The notes beneath the pieces were generated by a model. It did no database searches, was not told where the DNA came from, and saw only the letters and a list, made by a program, of their open reading frames with translations. Made by a program: the position numbers and the translations under genes. From assembly GCF_020907275.1 (NCBI RefSeq), contig NZ_JAJJWI010000019.1:18196-82195 (forward strand): a DNA stretch of 64,000 bases, in the 5' to 3' direction. Shown here piece after piece: positions 1 through 7,142 of this stretch (positions within the stretch are counted from its first letter, which is position 1; each line of letters begins with the position of its first letter). The stretch is from Pontibacter silvestris. GTDB taxonomy: Bacteria > Bacteroidota > Bacteroidia > Cytophagales > Hymenobacteraceae.

Positions 1-1
1 C

Positions 2-97
2 TTCTTAGGATTTCCTGATGCCGTGGGTGGAATAATTCACGTTTTATTAGTACTAGCCGTAATAGCAGTTTTATTACGCTTGATTCGTAGTGCATAA
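2..97 (+). CDS. lmo0937-like small membrane protein, 3' part only
   Basis: Only the last 31 codons and the stop lie in the window; the start is cut off at the left edge. The residues (FLGFPDAVGGIIHVLL then a hydrophobic stretch ending LLRLIRSA) are nearly identical to the complete gene just downstream, so this is the first member of a tandem pair. The family (lmo0937 / DUF5670) consists of membrane miniproteins of about 50 residues with two short hydrophobic segments around a G-F-P-D-A-V-G-G turn. The function is unknown. The family name is from memory of its motif, not from a search. Confidence 0.75.
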   Translation, partial: FLGFPDAVGGIIHVLLVLAVIAVLLRLIRSA

Positions 98-160
98 CCT
101 CTACGGGTCGAAATCGTTTAATACTTATAAGTTAAATATTTGACACAAAAAAATAAAACT

Positions 161-310
161 ATGGGAAATTTATTGTATTTAATAGCAGTGGTACTTGTAA
201 TATTCTGGCTGATTGGTTTCTTAGGATTCCCTGACGCTGTAGGTGGGTTAATTCACATCTTGCTGGTAATTGCCGTAATAGTAGTGTTACTGCGACTTAT
301 TCGTGGTTGA
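161..310 (+). CDS. lmo0937-like small membrane protein (49 aa)
   Basis: A complete 49-codon frame that starts MGNLLYLIAVVLVIFWLIGF and ends LLRLIRG. It has two hydrophobic segments (about residues 4-22 and 30-44) around a GFPDAVGG turn, the signature of the lmo0937 / DUF5670 miniprotein family. It follows the partial paralog by 63 bases, and a hairpin terminator lies directly downstream, so the two probably form one short transcription unit. In Bacteroidota these genes often occur in copies near stress genes (general knowledge, not shown here). Function unknown. The length and the near-identity of the two copies make a real gene likely. Confidence 0.8.
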   Translation: MGNLLYLIAVVLVIFWLIGFLGFPDAVGGLIHILLVIAVIVVLLRLIRG

Positions 311-331
311 CGTTAATATAAATATAATAAA

Positions 332-366
332 AAATAAGGCTGTCTCGAAAGAGCAGCCTTATTTTT
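332..366. terminator. bidirectional rho-independent terminator
   Basis: The arms AAGGCTG (336-342) and CAGCCTT (354-360) extend with A/T pairs into an A-run on the left and a T-run on the right. The hairpin lies between the + strand miniprotein pair and the convergent gene ending at 387, so it can serve both. Confidence 0.75.
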
Positions 367-386
367 TTACAGGAATGCTTGATGGG

Positions 387-1106
387 TTATTGTCTGAAAG
401 GAAAGTTGAAACCTGCCCGAATTACCGGGTTACTATACGGGTTTGCATATTCATCTTTCCTGACATTGTAAAGTAGCAGCAGGTCAAAAGAAGCTTTATC
501 ACTGATCCGCTGGCGATAGCCAAGTCCTATCATAGGTAACGCTATGGCTGTGCGCTCCTTATAAAGATAACTTGTAAAAGGAGAAAAATATTCACTACTG
601 ATATACTCTACCTCACCATGTGCTATGATGGCACCATCTCCAATATTAAACATTTCCACTTGGGTAAAAGCCCTTCCTCCAAAGTTTTGTAAGGTAACAC
701 CATAAGCTCGTCTGAAATGATAAACTAAGCCTCCTCCTACGCTGAATTTATCTGTTAATTTATAACCAATAATAGGCAACAGCGAAATATTGGTATAAGT
801 ACCAAACTGCAGACCAAAGCTACCACCAAAGTACAGGCGATCAATCAGAGGAACTTTCTCTTTCACCTCCTCATCCTGGACTTCTGTTGATTTTTGAACC
901 TGTACGGAGTTTTGCTGTGGTTGCTGATCGATTGTTCTTGGCTGCTTCCTTGGCCTTACAGGTTCAGTTGTAGGAGTAGGTGGGCCTGTGGGTAATACAG
1001 GTTTCCGGCGTACTGTGTCAGGCTCAGTCTGGCCAAAAGAAACTTCAGTGCTTAGAATCAGGAGTATCAGACTCAGAATGAAAGAAAAGCGCAGGCGCTG
1101 AGGCAT
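387..1106 (-). CDS. Outer-membrane beta-barrel-like protein, function unknown
   Basis: A 239-residue protein with a clear signal peptide (about residues 1-25, hydrophobic core then SFGQ). A Pro/Thr/Gln-rich low-complexity linker (about 27-85) follows, and then a region with alternating hydrophobic/aromatic residues and Gly (FGGSFGLQFGTYTNISLLPIIGYKL and onward) ending in aromatic FPFRQ. That pattern fits a small 8-strand outer-membrane barrel. The linker may span periplasm or peptidoglycan contact. I do not recognise a named family. It is transcribed alone; a TATTTTTG -7 motif lies 31 bases upstream of the start and a bidirectional terminator follows the stop. Confidence 0.75.
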   Translation of the reverse strand: MPQRLRFSFILSLILLILSTEVSFGQTEPDTVRRKPVLPTGPPTPTTEPVRPRKQPRTIDQQPQQNSVQVQKSTEVQDEEVKEKVPLIDRLYFGGSFGLQFGTYTNISLLPIIGYKLTDKFSVGGGLVYHFRRAYGVTLQNFGGRAFTQVEMFNIGDGAIIAHGEVEYISSEYFSPFTSYLYKERTAIALPMIGLGYRQRISDKASFDLLLLYNVRKDEYANPYSNPVIRAGFNFPFRQ

Positions 1107-1136
1107 AGTGGTAGTTTATGATGCTTGTTTATAAGG

Positions 1137-1144
1137 CAAAAATA
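1137..1144 (-). promoter_or_regulatory. candidate -7 promoter element for the gene starting at 1106
   Basis: On the minus strand the sequence reads TATTTTTG, an exact match to the Bacteroidota -7 consensus TAnnTTTG, 31 bases upstream of the ATG. No clear -33 TTTG is present, so this rests on the -7 match and its position. Confidence 0.4.
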
Positions 1145-1170
1145 TCAAAACGTTAGTTAAATAACTTTTT

Positions 1171-1225
1171 CAGAGCCTTAAAAGATTATTACCAATATCA
1201 ATACTAATAATCTTTTAAGGCTCTG
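1171..1225. repeat. 20-bp perfect inverted repeat with 15-base loop
   Basis: The arms at 1171-1190 and 1206-1225 are exact reverse complements. Each is CAGAGCCTTAAAAGATTATT or its complement. It lies between two minus-strand genes, upstream of the gene starting at 1106. A separate terminator for the ABC-F gene lies at 1322-1351, so this second hairpin is not explained by that role. Confidence 0.85.
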
Positions 1226-1321
1226 TTAATTAAATTTTGTCTCCTAACTTAGAAGATTGAAGTTAATAATTCAAACGCTAATTTAATGTTAACTATTGCT
1301 TTGGTGCTTGATAGTTTAAAA

Positions 1322-1351
1322 AATGCCGTGCCTCTTTTAAAGCACGGCATT
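1322..1351 (-). terminator. rho-independent terminator of the ABC-F gene
   Basis: The arms AATGCCGTGC (1322-1331) and GCACGGCATT (1342-1351) pair perfectly. On the minus strand the hairpin is followed by a T-run. It lies 27 bases after the stop of the ABC-F gene. Confidence 0.85.
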
Positions 1352-1377
1352 ATAATTTTTACCAACAATTACAAAGA

Positions 1378-3003
1378 TTAAACCACCGCTGTGGCATTCA
1401 TTTTTTTACGCAGGTCTTTGATGTAATCATCATTCAGGTATTCCTCATAGCTCATGCGTCTATCGATAACACCATTTGGAGTAAGTTCTATAATTCTGTT
1501 TGCAACAGTATCCACAAATTGTAAGTCATGAGACGAAAACAAAAGGCTGCCATCAAAATCTTTCAGAGCGTTGTTAAGGGCAATAATAGATTCAAGGTCT
1601 AAGTGGTTAGTTGGATCATCGAGAACTAAAACATTACCAGACTCTAGCATTATTTTAGAGAACATACAACGTACTTTTTCTCCACCAGATAGAACACTTG
1701 CCTGCTTTAAAGATTCCTCACCAGAGAATAACATTCTGCCCAGGAAACCACGGATAAAGCTTTCGTCTTTCTCCACAGAATATTGTCTTAACCAATCAAC
1801 CAGGTTAAGGTTTGTATCGAAAAACTCTTCATTATCTTTAGGGAAAAAAGAAGTCGTAATGGTGGTACCCCAAGAGTAATCACCTGAGTCAGCTTTTGCT
1901 TCTCCAGTTATTACTTTAAAAAAAGTAGATGCTGCAATATCGTTACGACCTAGAACTGCAATCTTATCTCCTTTGTCAACCATAAAAGTAACATCGTTGA
2001 AAACAGGAGTGCCGTCAACAGACTTGCTAAGGTTATTTACGCTTAGCAACTGATTACCAGGCTCACGCTCAGGTTTAAAGGCTATGTACGGGTACTTACG
2101 GGAAGATGGCTTAATGTCATCTAGCGTAAGTTTTTCCAGTAATTTGGCACGTGAAGTTGCTTGTTTTGATTTAGATGCATTGGCACTGAAACGTCGAATA
2201 AACTCTTCCAGTTCTTTACGCTTGTCTTCTACTTTTTTGTTAGCGTCGGCACGTTGCTTTAGGGCTAGCTGGCTGGACTCGTACCAGAACGTATAGTTAC
2301 CGGCAAACATTTGTACTTTGCTAAAGTCAACATCGGCAATGTGTGTACAAACGGCATCCAGGAAGTGGCGGTCGTGAGACACAACAATAACAGTGTTTTT
2401 AAAATTATCCAAGAAGTTTTCCAGCCACATAATAGACTCCGCATCCAGGTGGTTGGTAGGCTCATCGAGCAACAAGATATCAGGATTACCGAACAGGGCC
2501 TGGGCCAGCAGAACACGTACCTTTTCGCTACCACTCAGGTCTTTCATAAGAGAGTAGTGAAGGTCTTCGCTTATACCAAGGCCACTTAACAGTTCTGCTG
2601 CTTCATACTCTGCGTTCCATCCTTCCAGGTCAGCAAATTCCCCCTCTAGTTCAGCTGCACGTATACCGTCTTCTTCGTTGAAGTCTGGTTTAGCGTAGAT
2701 AGCATCTTTTTCATGCATGATGTCCCATAGGCGTTTGTGGCCCATTATAACCGTCTGAAGCGCAGGAAATTCATCGTAAGCAAACTGGTTCTGTTTCAAA
2801 ACAGCAAGACGAGCATTGGCAGGTATATCTACGGTACCTGTGTTAGGCTCTATCTCGCCGGATAATATTTTTAGAAAAGTAGACTTTCCGGCTCCGTTGG
2901 CACCAATAAGGCCATAACAGTTGCCGGGAGTAAACTTAATAGTTACATCTTCAAATAATGTGCGCTTGCCGTAAGACAGGCTGACATTGCTGGTACTAAT
3001 CAT
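1378..3003 (-). CDS. YbiT-type ABC-F ATPase with degenerate second ATP site
   Basis: A 541-residue cytoplasmic protein of two ABC nucleotide-binding domains joined by a charged linker (about 240-300) and lacking membrane segments, the layout of ABC-F translation factors that act on the ribosome. The order and wording match E. coli YbiT (MGHK..LW, VCTHIADVDF, RFSANASKSKQATSRAK). The first domain has a normal Walker A (GANGAGKS, residues 34-41) and DEPTNHLD. The second domain has GRNDIAAST (352-360), where the invariant Walker A Lys (358) is Ala and a Gly (357) is also Ala. Its Walker B reads DDPTNHLD, with Asp at 463 in place of the catalytic Glu. Its LSGGEK signature and H-loop His remain. 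The ribosomal E-site role is family knowledge; loss of ATP hydrolysis at one site is inference. Confidence 0.92.
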   Translation of the reverse strand: MISTSNVSLSYGKRTLFEDVTIKFTPGNCYGLIGANGAGKSTFLKILSGEIEPNTGTVDIPANARLAVLKQNQFAYDEFPALQTVIMGHKRLWDIMHEKDAIYAKPDFNEEDGIRAAELEGEFADLEGWNAEYEAAELLSGLGISEDLHYSLMKDLSGSEKVRVLLAQALFGNPDILLLDEPTNHLDAESIMWLENFLDNFKNTVIVVSHDRHFLDAVCTHIADVDFSKVQMFAGNYTFWYESSQLALKQRADANKKVEDKRKELEEFIRRFSANASKSKQATSRAKLLEKLTLDDIKPSSRKYPYIAFKPEREPGNQLLSVNNLSKSVDGTPVFNDVTFMVDKGDKIAVLGRNDIAASTFFKVITGEAKADSGDYSWGTTITTSFFPKDNEEFFDTNLNLVDWLRQYSVEKDESFIRGFLGRMLFSGEESLKQASVLSGGEKVRCMFSKIMLESGNVLVLDDPTNHLDLESIIALNNALKDFDGSLLFSSHDLQFVDTVANRIIELTPNGVIDRRMSYEEYLNDDYIKDLRKKMNATAVV

Positions 3004-3335
3004 AGATATTTATAAATGAGCTATTACGAACGATTACAATACAAAATTACAAAATAAAGTGGGGATTGGCTAAAAGTGTTAAAAGCCATTTATCAGAGGC
3101 GTTTAACACTCATGCATAAAGCCTTTTTAATGAGGTTATTGAGGTGCCATGTGTAAAATAAATTGCCTAAAGCACAACGCCACGCCATTTTCTGTAGTAT
3201 ATAATTTTAGTTATATACAGTAAATGCACTTAATATATTTTGCCGGACCATAATCCGACGTTTATTGAATAACCAATAGAGTGCTTAATCTGTTCATTTT
3301 AAAATAAATAATAAGAAAAATTTAAAAGAAAAAAT
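3004..3335. other. divergent intergenic region, no gene
   Basis: 332 AT-rich bases between the divergent ABC-F and DUF4199 genes. Apart from the minus-strand -7 motif at 3042-3049 I see no ORF or long hairpin. It must hold both promoters. Confidence 0.6.
3042..3049 (-). promoter_or_regulatory. candidate -7 promoter element for the ABC-F gene
   Basis: The minus strand reads TAATTTTG, an exact TAnnTTTG match, 39 bases upstream of the ATG at 3003. No convincing -33 element is seen. Confidence 0.4.
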
Positions 3336-3809
3336 ATGGCACCTTCAAATGTATCTTACCAGAAAGTATCTTTAAAATATGGGATTTTTGTGGGTATTGC
3401 CCATGTACTGTTTTTCCTGTTAATGAGAGTGCTTGGGTTTAGCAATGCTATTGAGCTATCATTTATTAGTGGTATCTTTTTAGTGATTGGTATTTGTGTG
3501 GCTTTAGCTAACTTTAAAAAAGCCAAGGGAGGCATGATAAATTATTTCCAGGGGTTGGCAATAGGTGCTACAGTCGGGGTAGTATCCTCTACCATACTGG
3601 CTTTGTTCTTAGTTTTATACGTTACTACCATTGACACAGCTTATCTTGCTAATTTACAGGCCAGTGCTCTATTCCCTGAAAGTATTTCAGTACTTGCTTT
3701 ATTTGCATTGACTATTGTTTATGGTTCCTGGCCAGGGTTCTGGCTTGCTTTTATAGCCATGCAATGGTTTAAGAAGCCACAACACACTATGTCTAATGAT
3801 AAGGTATAG
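3336..3809 (+). CDS. DUF4199-like integral membrane protein (first of pair)
   Basis: A 157-residue protein with four hydrophobic segments (about 15-33, 40-58, 72-95 and 118-143) and short loops. It shares with the next gene the opening KYGIFVG / KYGVFTA and the ending FIAMQWFKKP, so the two are paralogs. The layout and N-terminal LKYG motif fit DUF4199, a Bacteroidota membrane family of unknown function. The start at 3336 is the only ATG before the conserved LKYG segment. It lies 47 bases from its partner and is probably cotranscribed with it. Confidence 0.8.
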   Translation: MAPSNVSYQKVSLKYGIFVGIAHVLFFLLMRVLGFSNAIELSFISGIFLVIGICVALANFKKAKGGMINYFQGLAIGATVGVVSSTILALFLVLYVTTIDTAYLANLQASALFPESISVLALFALTIVYGSWPGFWLAFIAMQWFKKPQHTMSNDKV

Positions 3810-3856
3810 CCTTTGAGTACAAAAGGAATTTTTACCTACAAAAGAAACTACAAACT

Positions 3857-4321
3857 ATGGAAAAAGTTGGCTTAAAATATGGCGTTTTTACCGCCCTGGG
3901 CCTTATAGTGTATTTTTTACTAATGATGTTACTGGGCTTTGAGAAGGTCTTGGAGCTTCGTTTCTTTAATGCTGTTATAATGGCTGTGGGTGTATGTCTT
4001 GCTATAAGAGGCTATAAGATAAGCGTCAACGGAGATATCCCGTATCTGAAAGGAATAGGCACAGGGTTTTTGACTGCTCTTGTTGGCTCCGCTCTTTTTG
4101 CCGTGTTTATGCTTGTTTATACAAAGACAGCAGGAGGAGAGCTTATAGAGGCAATTGCAGCAGACAATATGTTTGGCGACCGCATGGAGTCAACGCCAGG
4201 TGTTGTTATTTTTATGGTACTAATGGTGGAAGGAATCATATCAGGTTTTCTGATCTCTTTTATAGCCATGCAATGGTTTAAAAAACCTAACCATGAAATT
4301 CCAGGTGGCCCCAATTCATAA
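3857..4321 (+). CDS. DUF4199-like integral membrane protein (second of pair)
   Basis: A 154-residue, four-helix membrane protein that begins directly with the conserved segment (MEKVGLKYGVFTALG) and ends FIAMQWFKKPNHEIPGGPNS. It is a tandem duplicate of the preceding gene with strongly diverged middle loops. The stop codon (4319-4321) touches the first base of a 36-bp perfect inverted repeat that separates it from the convergent gene. Function is unknown; roles proposed for the family are not evident from sequence. Confidence 0.8.
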   Translation: MEKVGLKYGVFTALGLIVYFLLMMLLGFEKVLELRFFNAVIMAVGVCLAIRGYKISVNGDIPYLKGIGTGFLTALVGSALFAVFMLVYTKTAGGELIEAIAADNMFGDRMESTPGVVIFMVLMVEGIISGFLISFIAMQWFKKPNHEIPGGPNS

Positions 4322-4396
4322 ACCACTGTTAGTTCCAAACACGAAGGCCCGCCAGATAATTCTGGCGGGCCTTCGTGTTTGGAACTAACAGTGGTT
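4321..4396. terminator. giant bidirectional terminator: 36-bp perfect inverted repeat
   Basis: The arms at 4321-4356 and 4361-4396 are exact reverse complements around a 4-base loop (TAAT). The core GGCCCGCCAGA is GC-rich while the flanks are mixed. It spans exactly the gap between the stop of the + strand DUF4199 gene and the stop of the - strand gene ending at 4397. Both genes therefore read into a very stable hairpin. No classical long T-run follows, but T-runs are short on both sides (TTTTAA). Confidence 0.85.
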
Positions 4397-4630
4397 TTAA
4401 GACACAATTTGATCTGGCCTCTGTATTATTTGTATAACTACTTCGTGTAAATCGCCCTCATTGTCTTTAATCTTGAATGTAACCAGTGGGTTATCAGCAT
4501 CATAAACAGATTGAATATCTATTACCTGTTCTCCTTTACCTAATTTTTCTTCCAACTGTGGGGTAAGTTCCTTTAATGCTTTAGCAATTGTGACTTCCAA
4601 GGTACTAGGGTTGTAATCTAATGTCTTCAT
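4397..4630 (-). CDS. Small conserved-looking protein of unknown function (77 aa)
   Basis: I choose the internal ATG at 4630 (MKTLDYNPSTLEVT) because the 14 codons before it look unlike the rest; the frame stays open to an ATG at 4672. The product is soluble and acidic, with no signal peptide or membrane segment. It has an amphipathic helix (IAKALKELTPQLEEKL) followed by an alternating pattern (VTFKIKDNEGDLHEVVIQIIQRP) that suggests a small alpha/beta fold. No family recognised. It stands alone, ending against the 36-bp hairpin. Confidence 0.6.
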   Translation of the reverse strand: MKTLDYNPSTLEVTIAKALKELTPQLEEKLGKGEQVIDIQSVYDADNPLVTFKIKDNEGDLHEVVIQIIQRPDQIVS

Positions 4631-4815
4631 ACTTATATGTTTTAATACGTAAGCATTTGTGCTGCTTTGCATCCGTGCTTTTAAATAATCTTTAATTCTC
4701 TCTTAGTTTATACCATTTGTAAAGAGAAGAGTAACATATAAATTTTATAATATTTATTACTAGTCACTTTAAAAAAGCAGTATAGTCTTAGTTGATAATC
4801 ACTTTGCTGTAATTG

Positions 4816-4828
4816 TTTGATAATCAAA
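4816..4828. promoter_or_regulatory. palindrome TTTGATAATCAAA, possible operator
   Basis: A 13-base palindrome about 90 bases upstream of the secreted-protein gene at 4918. The same core recurs at 33589-33601 between two stress-protein genes. Binding by a regulator is inference from the repeated symmetry only. Confidence 0.25.
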
Positions 4829-4917
4829 AAATAAAGTGCTAATAAATCTTGATAAAGGAGAACCTGCGTTGCATTAAATACGTTAAATGATGAAGAAATA
4901 ATAATAAAGGAAAGCGT

Positions 4918-5310
4918 ATGAAGAAAATATTACTTTTAGCTGTTGCTTGCCTTATCTCTGTCTGTGGTTTTTCACAAAGCAGGTATCGTTCAGATGAAAA
5001 GCTTGATAAGTTGGTTTTAGCTGTTAACTTAACAGGCCCTGACATGGTTACCCAGGAGTTACAGCTGGAATTGAAACTGGATGATGATCAGCATAAGCAG
5101 GTGCTGGAATTGAACCTCTTCCGCTATAATGAAATAATGACAGCGGAAGAGGTTTATCAGAATGATCCTGTTATTCTTTCAAGAGTTATACGAAATATTA
5201 ATTTTGAAAACGACAAAGCTATAACGAAGCTGCTTTCAGAAGTTCAGATGCAGGCATTTCTGAAGCTAGACGAACAGCGAAATATGATATTAGTGAGTGA
5301 GAACGAGTAA
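4918..5310 (+). CDS. Secreted small helical protein, function unknown
   Basis: A 130-residue protein with a Sec signal peptide (MKKILLLAVACLISVCGFSQ, cleavage after about residue 20). The mature part is predicted mostly helical and charged, with a motif-like stretch (LELKLDDDQHKQVLELNLFRY) similar to the helical 'LTxxQ' segments of Spy/CpxP-type periplasmic proteins seen in Bacteroidota. That resemblance is weak. No Cys after the signal, so it should be soluble in the periplasm. It is alone on its strand and ends in a strong hairpin shared with the convergent lipoprotein gene. Confidence 0.65.
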   Translation: MKKILLLAVACLISVCGFSQSRYRSDEKLDKLVLAVNLTGPDMVTQELQLELKLDDDQHKQVLELNLFRYNEIMTAEEVYQNDPVILSRVIRNINFENDKAITKLLSEVQMQAFLKLDEQRNMILVSENE

Positions 5311-5323
5311 GCGTTTCGCTCTG

Positions 5324-5374
5324 CCTATACAAAAAATAAAGCCCGGTTTATTCGGGCTTTATTTTTTGTATAGG
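5324..5374. terminator. bidirectional terminator, 22-bp perfect stem
   Basis: The arms at 5324-5345 and 5353-5374 pair perfectly around a 7-base loop. The GCCCG/CGGGC tip is followed by A/T tracts that give U-runs in both directions. The stop codon of the minus-strand lipoprotein gene (5348-5350) is in the loop, so the hairpin overlaps its last codons. Confidence 0.88.
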
Positions 5375-5749
5375 GTCTTTATAAAAAATCTCGGATGCTT
5401 TACCAATGGCATTTATGCGAACGCCTACTCTGTTTGCTTCTGACATCTTGTTGCGTTCTGTGCATTGAGAGCCTGGTTCCAAGTAATAATAGTAATTGCG
5501 TTGGTTCCCTTCAAGTAGTTCTTCATTGTCTGGTTTCCCAAGTACATTGCGTATCACATATTCTTTCTTACCAATTAGGTCTTGTTTAATTTTCTCAAAG
5601 TCTTCTACTAGCTGCATTCGTTTGTTATCGCAGGCATAACGATCATTTTTCCATGTTTCGCTATCAAAGTTCTTAAAGCTTTCAGGAGTACTGCAGGAAC
5701 TCAGTAACAGGCATATTAGTAACGGTATTAAAAAAAAATGCTTCATCAT
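5348..5749 (-). CDS. Lipoprotein resembling the BamE/SmpA fold
   Basis: A 133-residue lipoprotein when started at the ATG at 5749 (MMKHFFLIPLLICLLLSSC). The frame is open upstream to 5782, but the extra residues would spoil the signal peptide. LSSC is a lipobox, so the mature Cys should be lipidated. The later part (IGKKEYVIRNVLGKPDNE, then YYYYLEPGSQC) follows the BamE/SmpA pattern of a helix, an LGxPD turn and beta strands with a conserved Cys. BamE belongs to the outer-membrane barrel assembly complex. Here the fold assignment is tentative and the function unproven. The 3' end is inside the bidirectional terminator. Confidence 0.65.
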   Translation of the reverse strand: MMKHFFLIPLLICLLLSSCSTPESFKNFDSETWKNDRYACDNKRMQLVEDFEKIKQDLIGKKEYVIRNVLGKPDNEELLEGNQRNYYYYLEPGSQCTERNKMSEANRVGVRINAIGKASEIFYKDPIQKIKPE

Positions 5750-6010
5750 TATTGGTTTTGGGTCATAAAGTTGCAGCATCATGTTGTATAAGACAAGATA
5801 ATCAGTAAAAATATAGTGGAATGAAATATTTTTAGCCTAAATTAGTTATACAAGAAACATATAATAACAGGCTTTTACTGTTGGTTTTATATGTGTAGTT
5901 GGATAATTATTATAGATCAGGATAGAGATAGTTTAAAACAGCCGGAACAATTACAGGTGATAAACCTGTTCCCTTTGTAACTACTCCACAAACTTAAGCT
6001 TGAAAAACCT

Positions 6011-6847
6011 ATGTTAAGAGCAGTATTATCTACCCTTACTCTTGGGCTATTATCGTTTTCTTTTACGTTGCCAGCCGATGGTGTGCATGCGGATGTGCTT
6101 CCTTCTACTGCTGTAAAAGCACCTGTTATTACAACACCTGTTACCTCTACTATGCCCGATAGGCTTACGTTTGCGGAAAAGCAGGCTGCTTTCAATGATC
6201 ATGTTTTAGACATTTATAATAGTGCAGATTTGCAGCGAAAAGGCCTGTCTTTTGATGTGTTTCAGAAAGCTCTTATAGGCTTTCACAACTTCAAGAAGAA
6301 TAATTTAATTTCTCCTTCCAAGTCTGTAATTACGGTTGTGGATTTTACAAAATCCAGCAGCCAGAAACGCCTCTGGACTATCGACCTGCATTCTAAAAAA
6401 GTTCTGTTCAATACACTTGTGGCTCATGGCCGTAATACAGGAGGAGACAAAGCCGTGAAATTTTCTAATCAGCCAAACTCCTTTATGAGTAGCGTAGGCT
6501 TTTACCTTACCAACCAGACTTATTATGGTAAACATGGCCTTTCGTTAAGATTATCTGGCATGGATGATAAGTATAATTCTAATGCCTTGCCACGTGCCAT
6601 AGTGATACATGGTGCAGACTATGTAAGTGAAGCTTTTGTAAAAAGAAATGGACGCCTTGGCAGGAGCTTAGGTTGCCCCGCTTTACCTCAGGAGGTTTCT
6701 AAAGATGTTATAAATGCCATAAAAGATAAAACAGTATTATACATTCATGGTGCTGAAAAGAACTACACTTCAAACTACCTTAACCCGGCAACAGCTGTAG
6801 ATGCTTTTGCTCTAGAGACATTAAGCAGTACGGTATCAAAAATTTGA
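6011..6847 (+). CDS. Murein L,D-transpeptidase catalytic-domain protein
   Basis: A 278-residue exported protein with a hydrophobic N-terminus (LSTLTLGLLSFSFTLPADG). The region from about 75 to 245 matches the YkuD_2-type murein L,D-transpeptidase family. It has VVDFTKSSSQKRLWTIDL, the VAHGRNTGGDKAVKFSN strand-loop, VIHGADYVS with the catalytic His, and GRSLGCPALP with the catalytic Cys. These enzymes make or remodel 3-3 peptidoglycan cross-links or attach proteins in the periplasm. All expected catalytic residues are present. It is monocistronic, with a hairpin terminator 37 bases after the stop. Confidence 0.85.
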   Translation: MLRAVLSTLTLGLLSFSFTLPADGVHADVLPSTAVKAPVITTPVTSTMPDRLTFAEKQAAFNDHVLDIYNSADLQRKGLSFDVFQKALIGFHNFKKNNLISPSKSVITVVDFTKSSSQKRLWTIDLHSKKVLFNTLVAHGRNTGGDKAVKFSNQPNSFMSSVGFYLTNQTYYGKHGLSLRLSGMDDKYNSNALPRAIVIHGADYVSEAFVKRNGRLGRSLGCPALPQEVSKDVINAIKDKTVLYIHGAEKNYTSNYLNPATAVDAFALETLSSTVSKI

Positions 6848-6883
6848 GGAAAATATATGTTATGGCCACTTAAGCCATGACAC

Positions 6884-6921
6884 AAAAAGCCACTTTCAAG
6901 CATATCTGAAAGTGGCTTTTT
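6884..6921 (+). terminator. rho-independent terminator after the L,D-transpeptidase
   Basis: The arms AAAAAGCCACTTTCA (6884-6898) and TGAAAGTGGCTTTTT (6907-6921) are followed by a T-run. It can also act on the convergent small membrane gene. Confidence 0.85.
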
Positions 6922-6944
6922 TGCTTTATAGAGGAAGTAAATCT

Positions 6945-7142
6945 TTAGGTTTGATCTTTTATAGTCTTTACCAAGCCAATACCCGAAGAGAAAAAAATAA
7001 GTCCTACGCCAAATGGTACTAAAGCAGACCATTTGCCTAACACACCGCCGTCACCTCCCATCATAAAAGCATATGCTCCCCAAATAATGCCAATAATACC
7101 TAGTATGGTAAGTATAGCACCGAAGGTCTTCTTCATATTCAT
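6945..7142 (-). CDS. Two-helix small membrane protein (65 aa), unknown
   Basis: The sequence MNMKKTFGAILTILGIIGIIWGAYAFMM forms one membrane helix, followed by a Gly-rich loop (GGDGGVLGKWSALVP) and a second helix (FGVGLIFFSSGIGLV). It ends in a short basic/polar tail. Its composition and layout are typical of small inner-membrane proteins in Bacteroidota. I recognise no family. A second in-frame ATG lies two codons downstream and could also serve as start. Confidence 0.6.
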   Translation of the reverse strand: MNMKKTFGAILTILGIIGIIWGAYAFMMGGDGGVLGKWSALVPFGVGLIFFSSGIGLVKTIKDQT

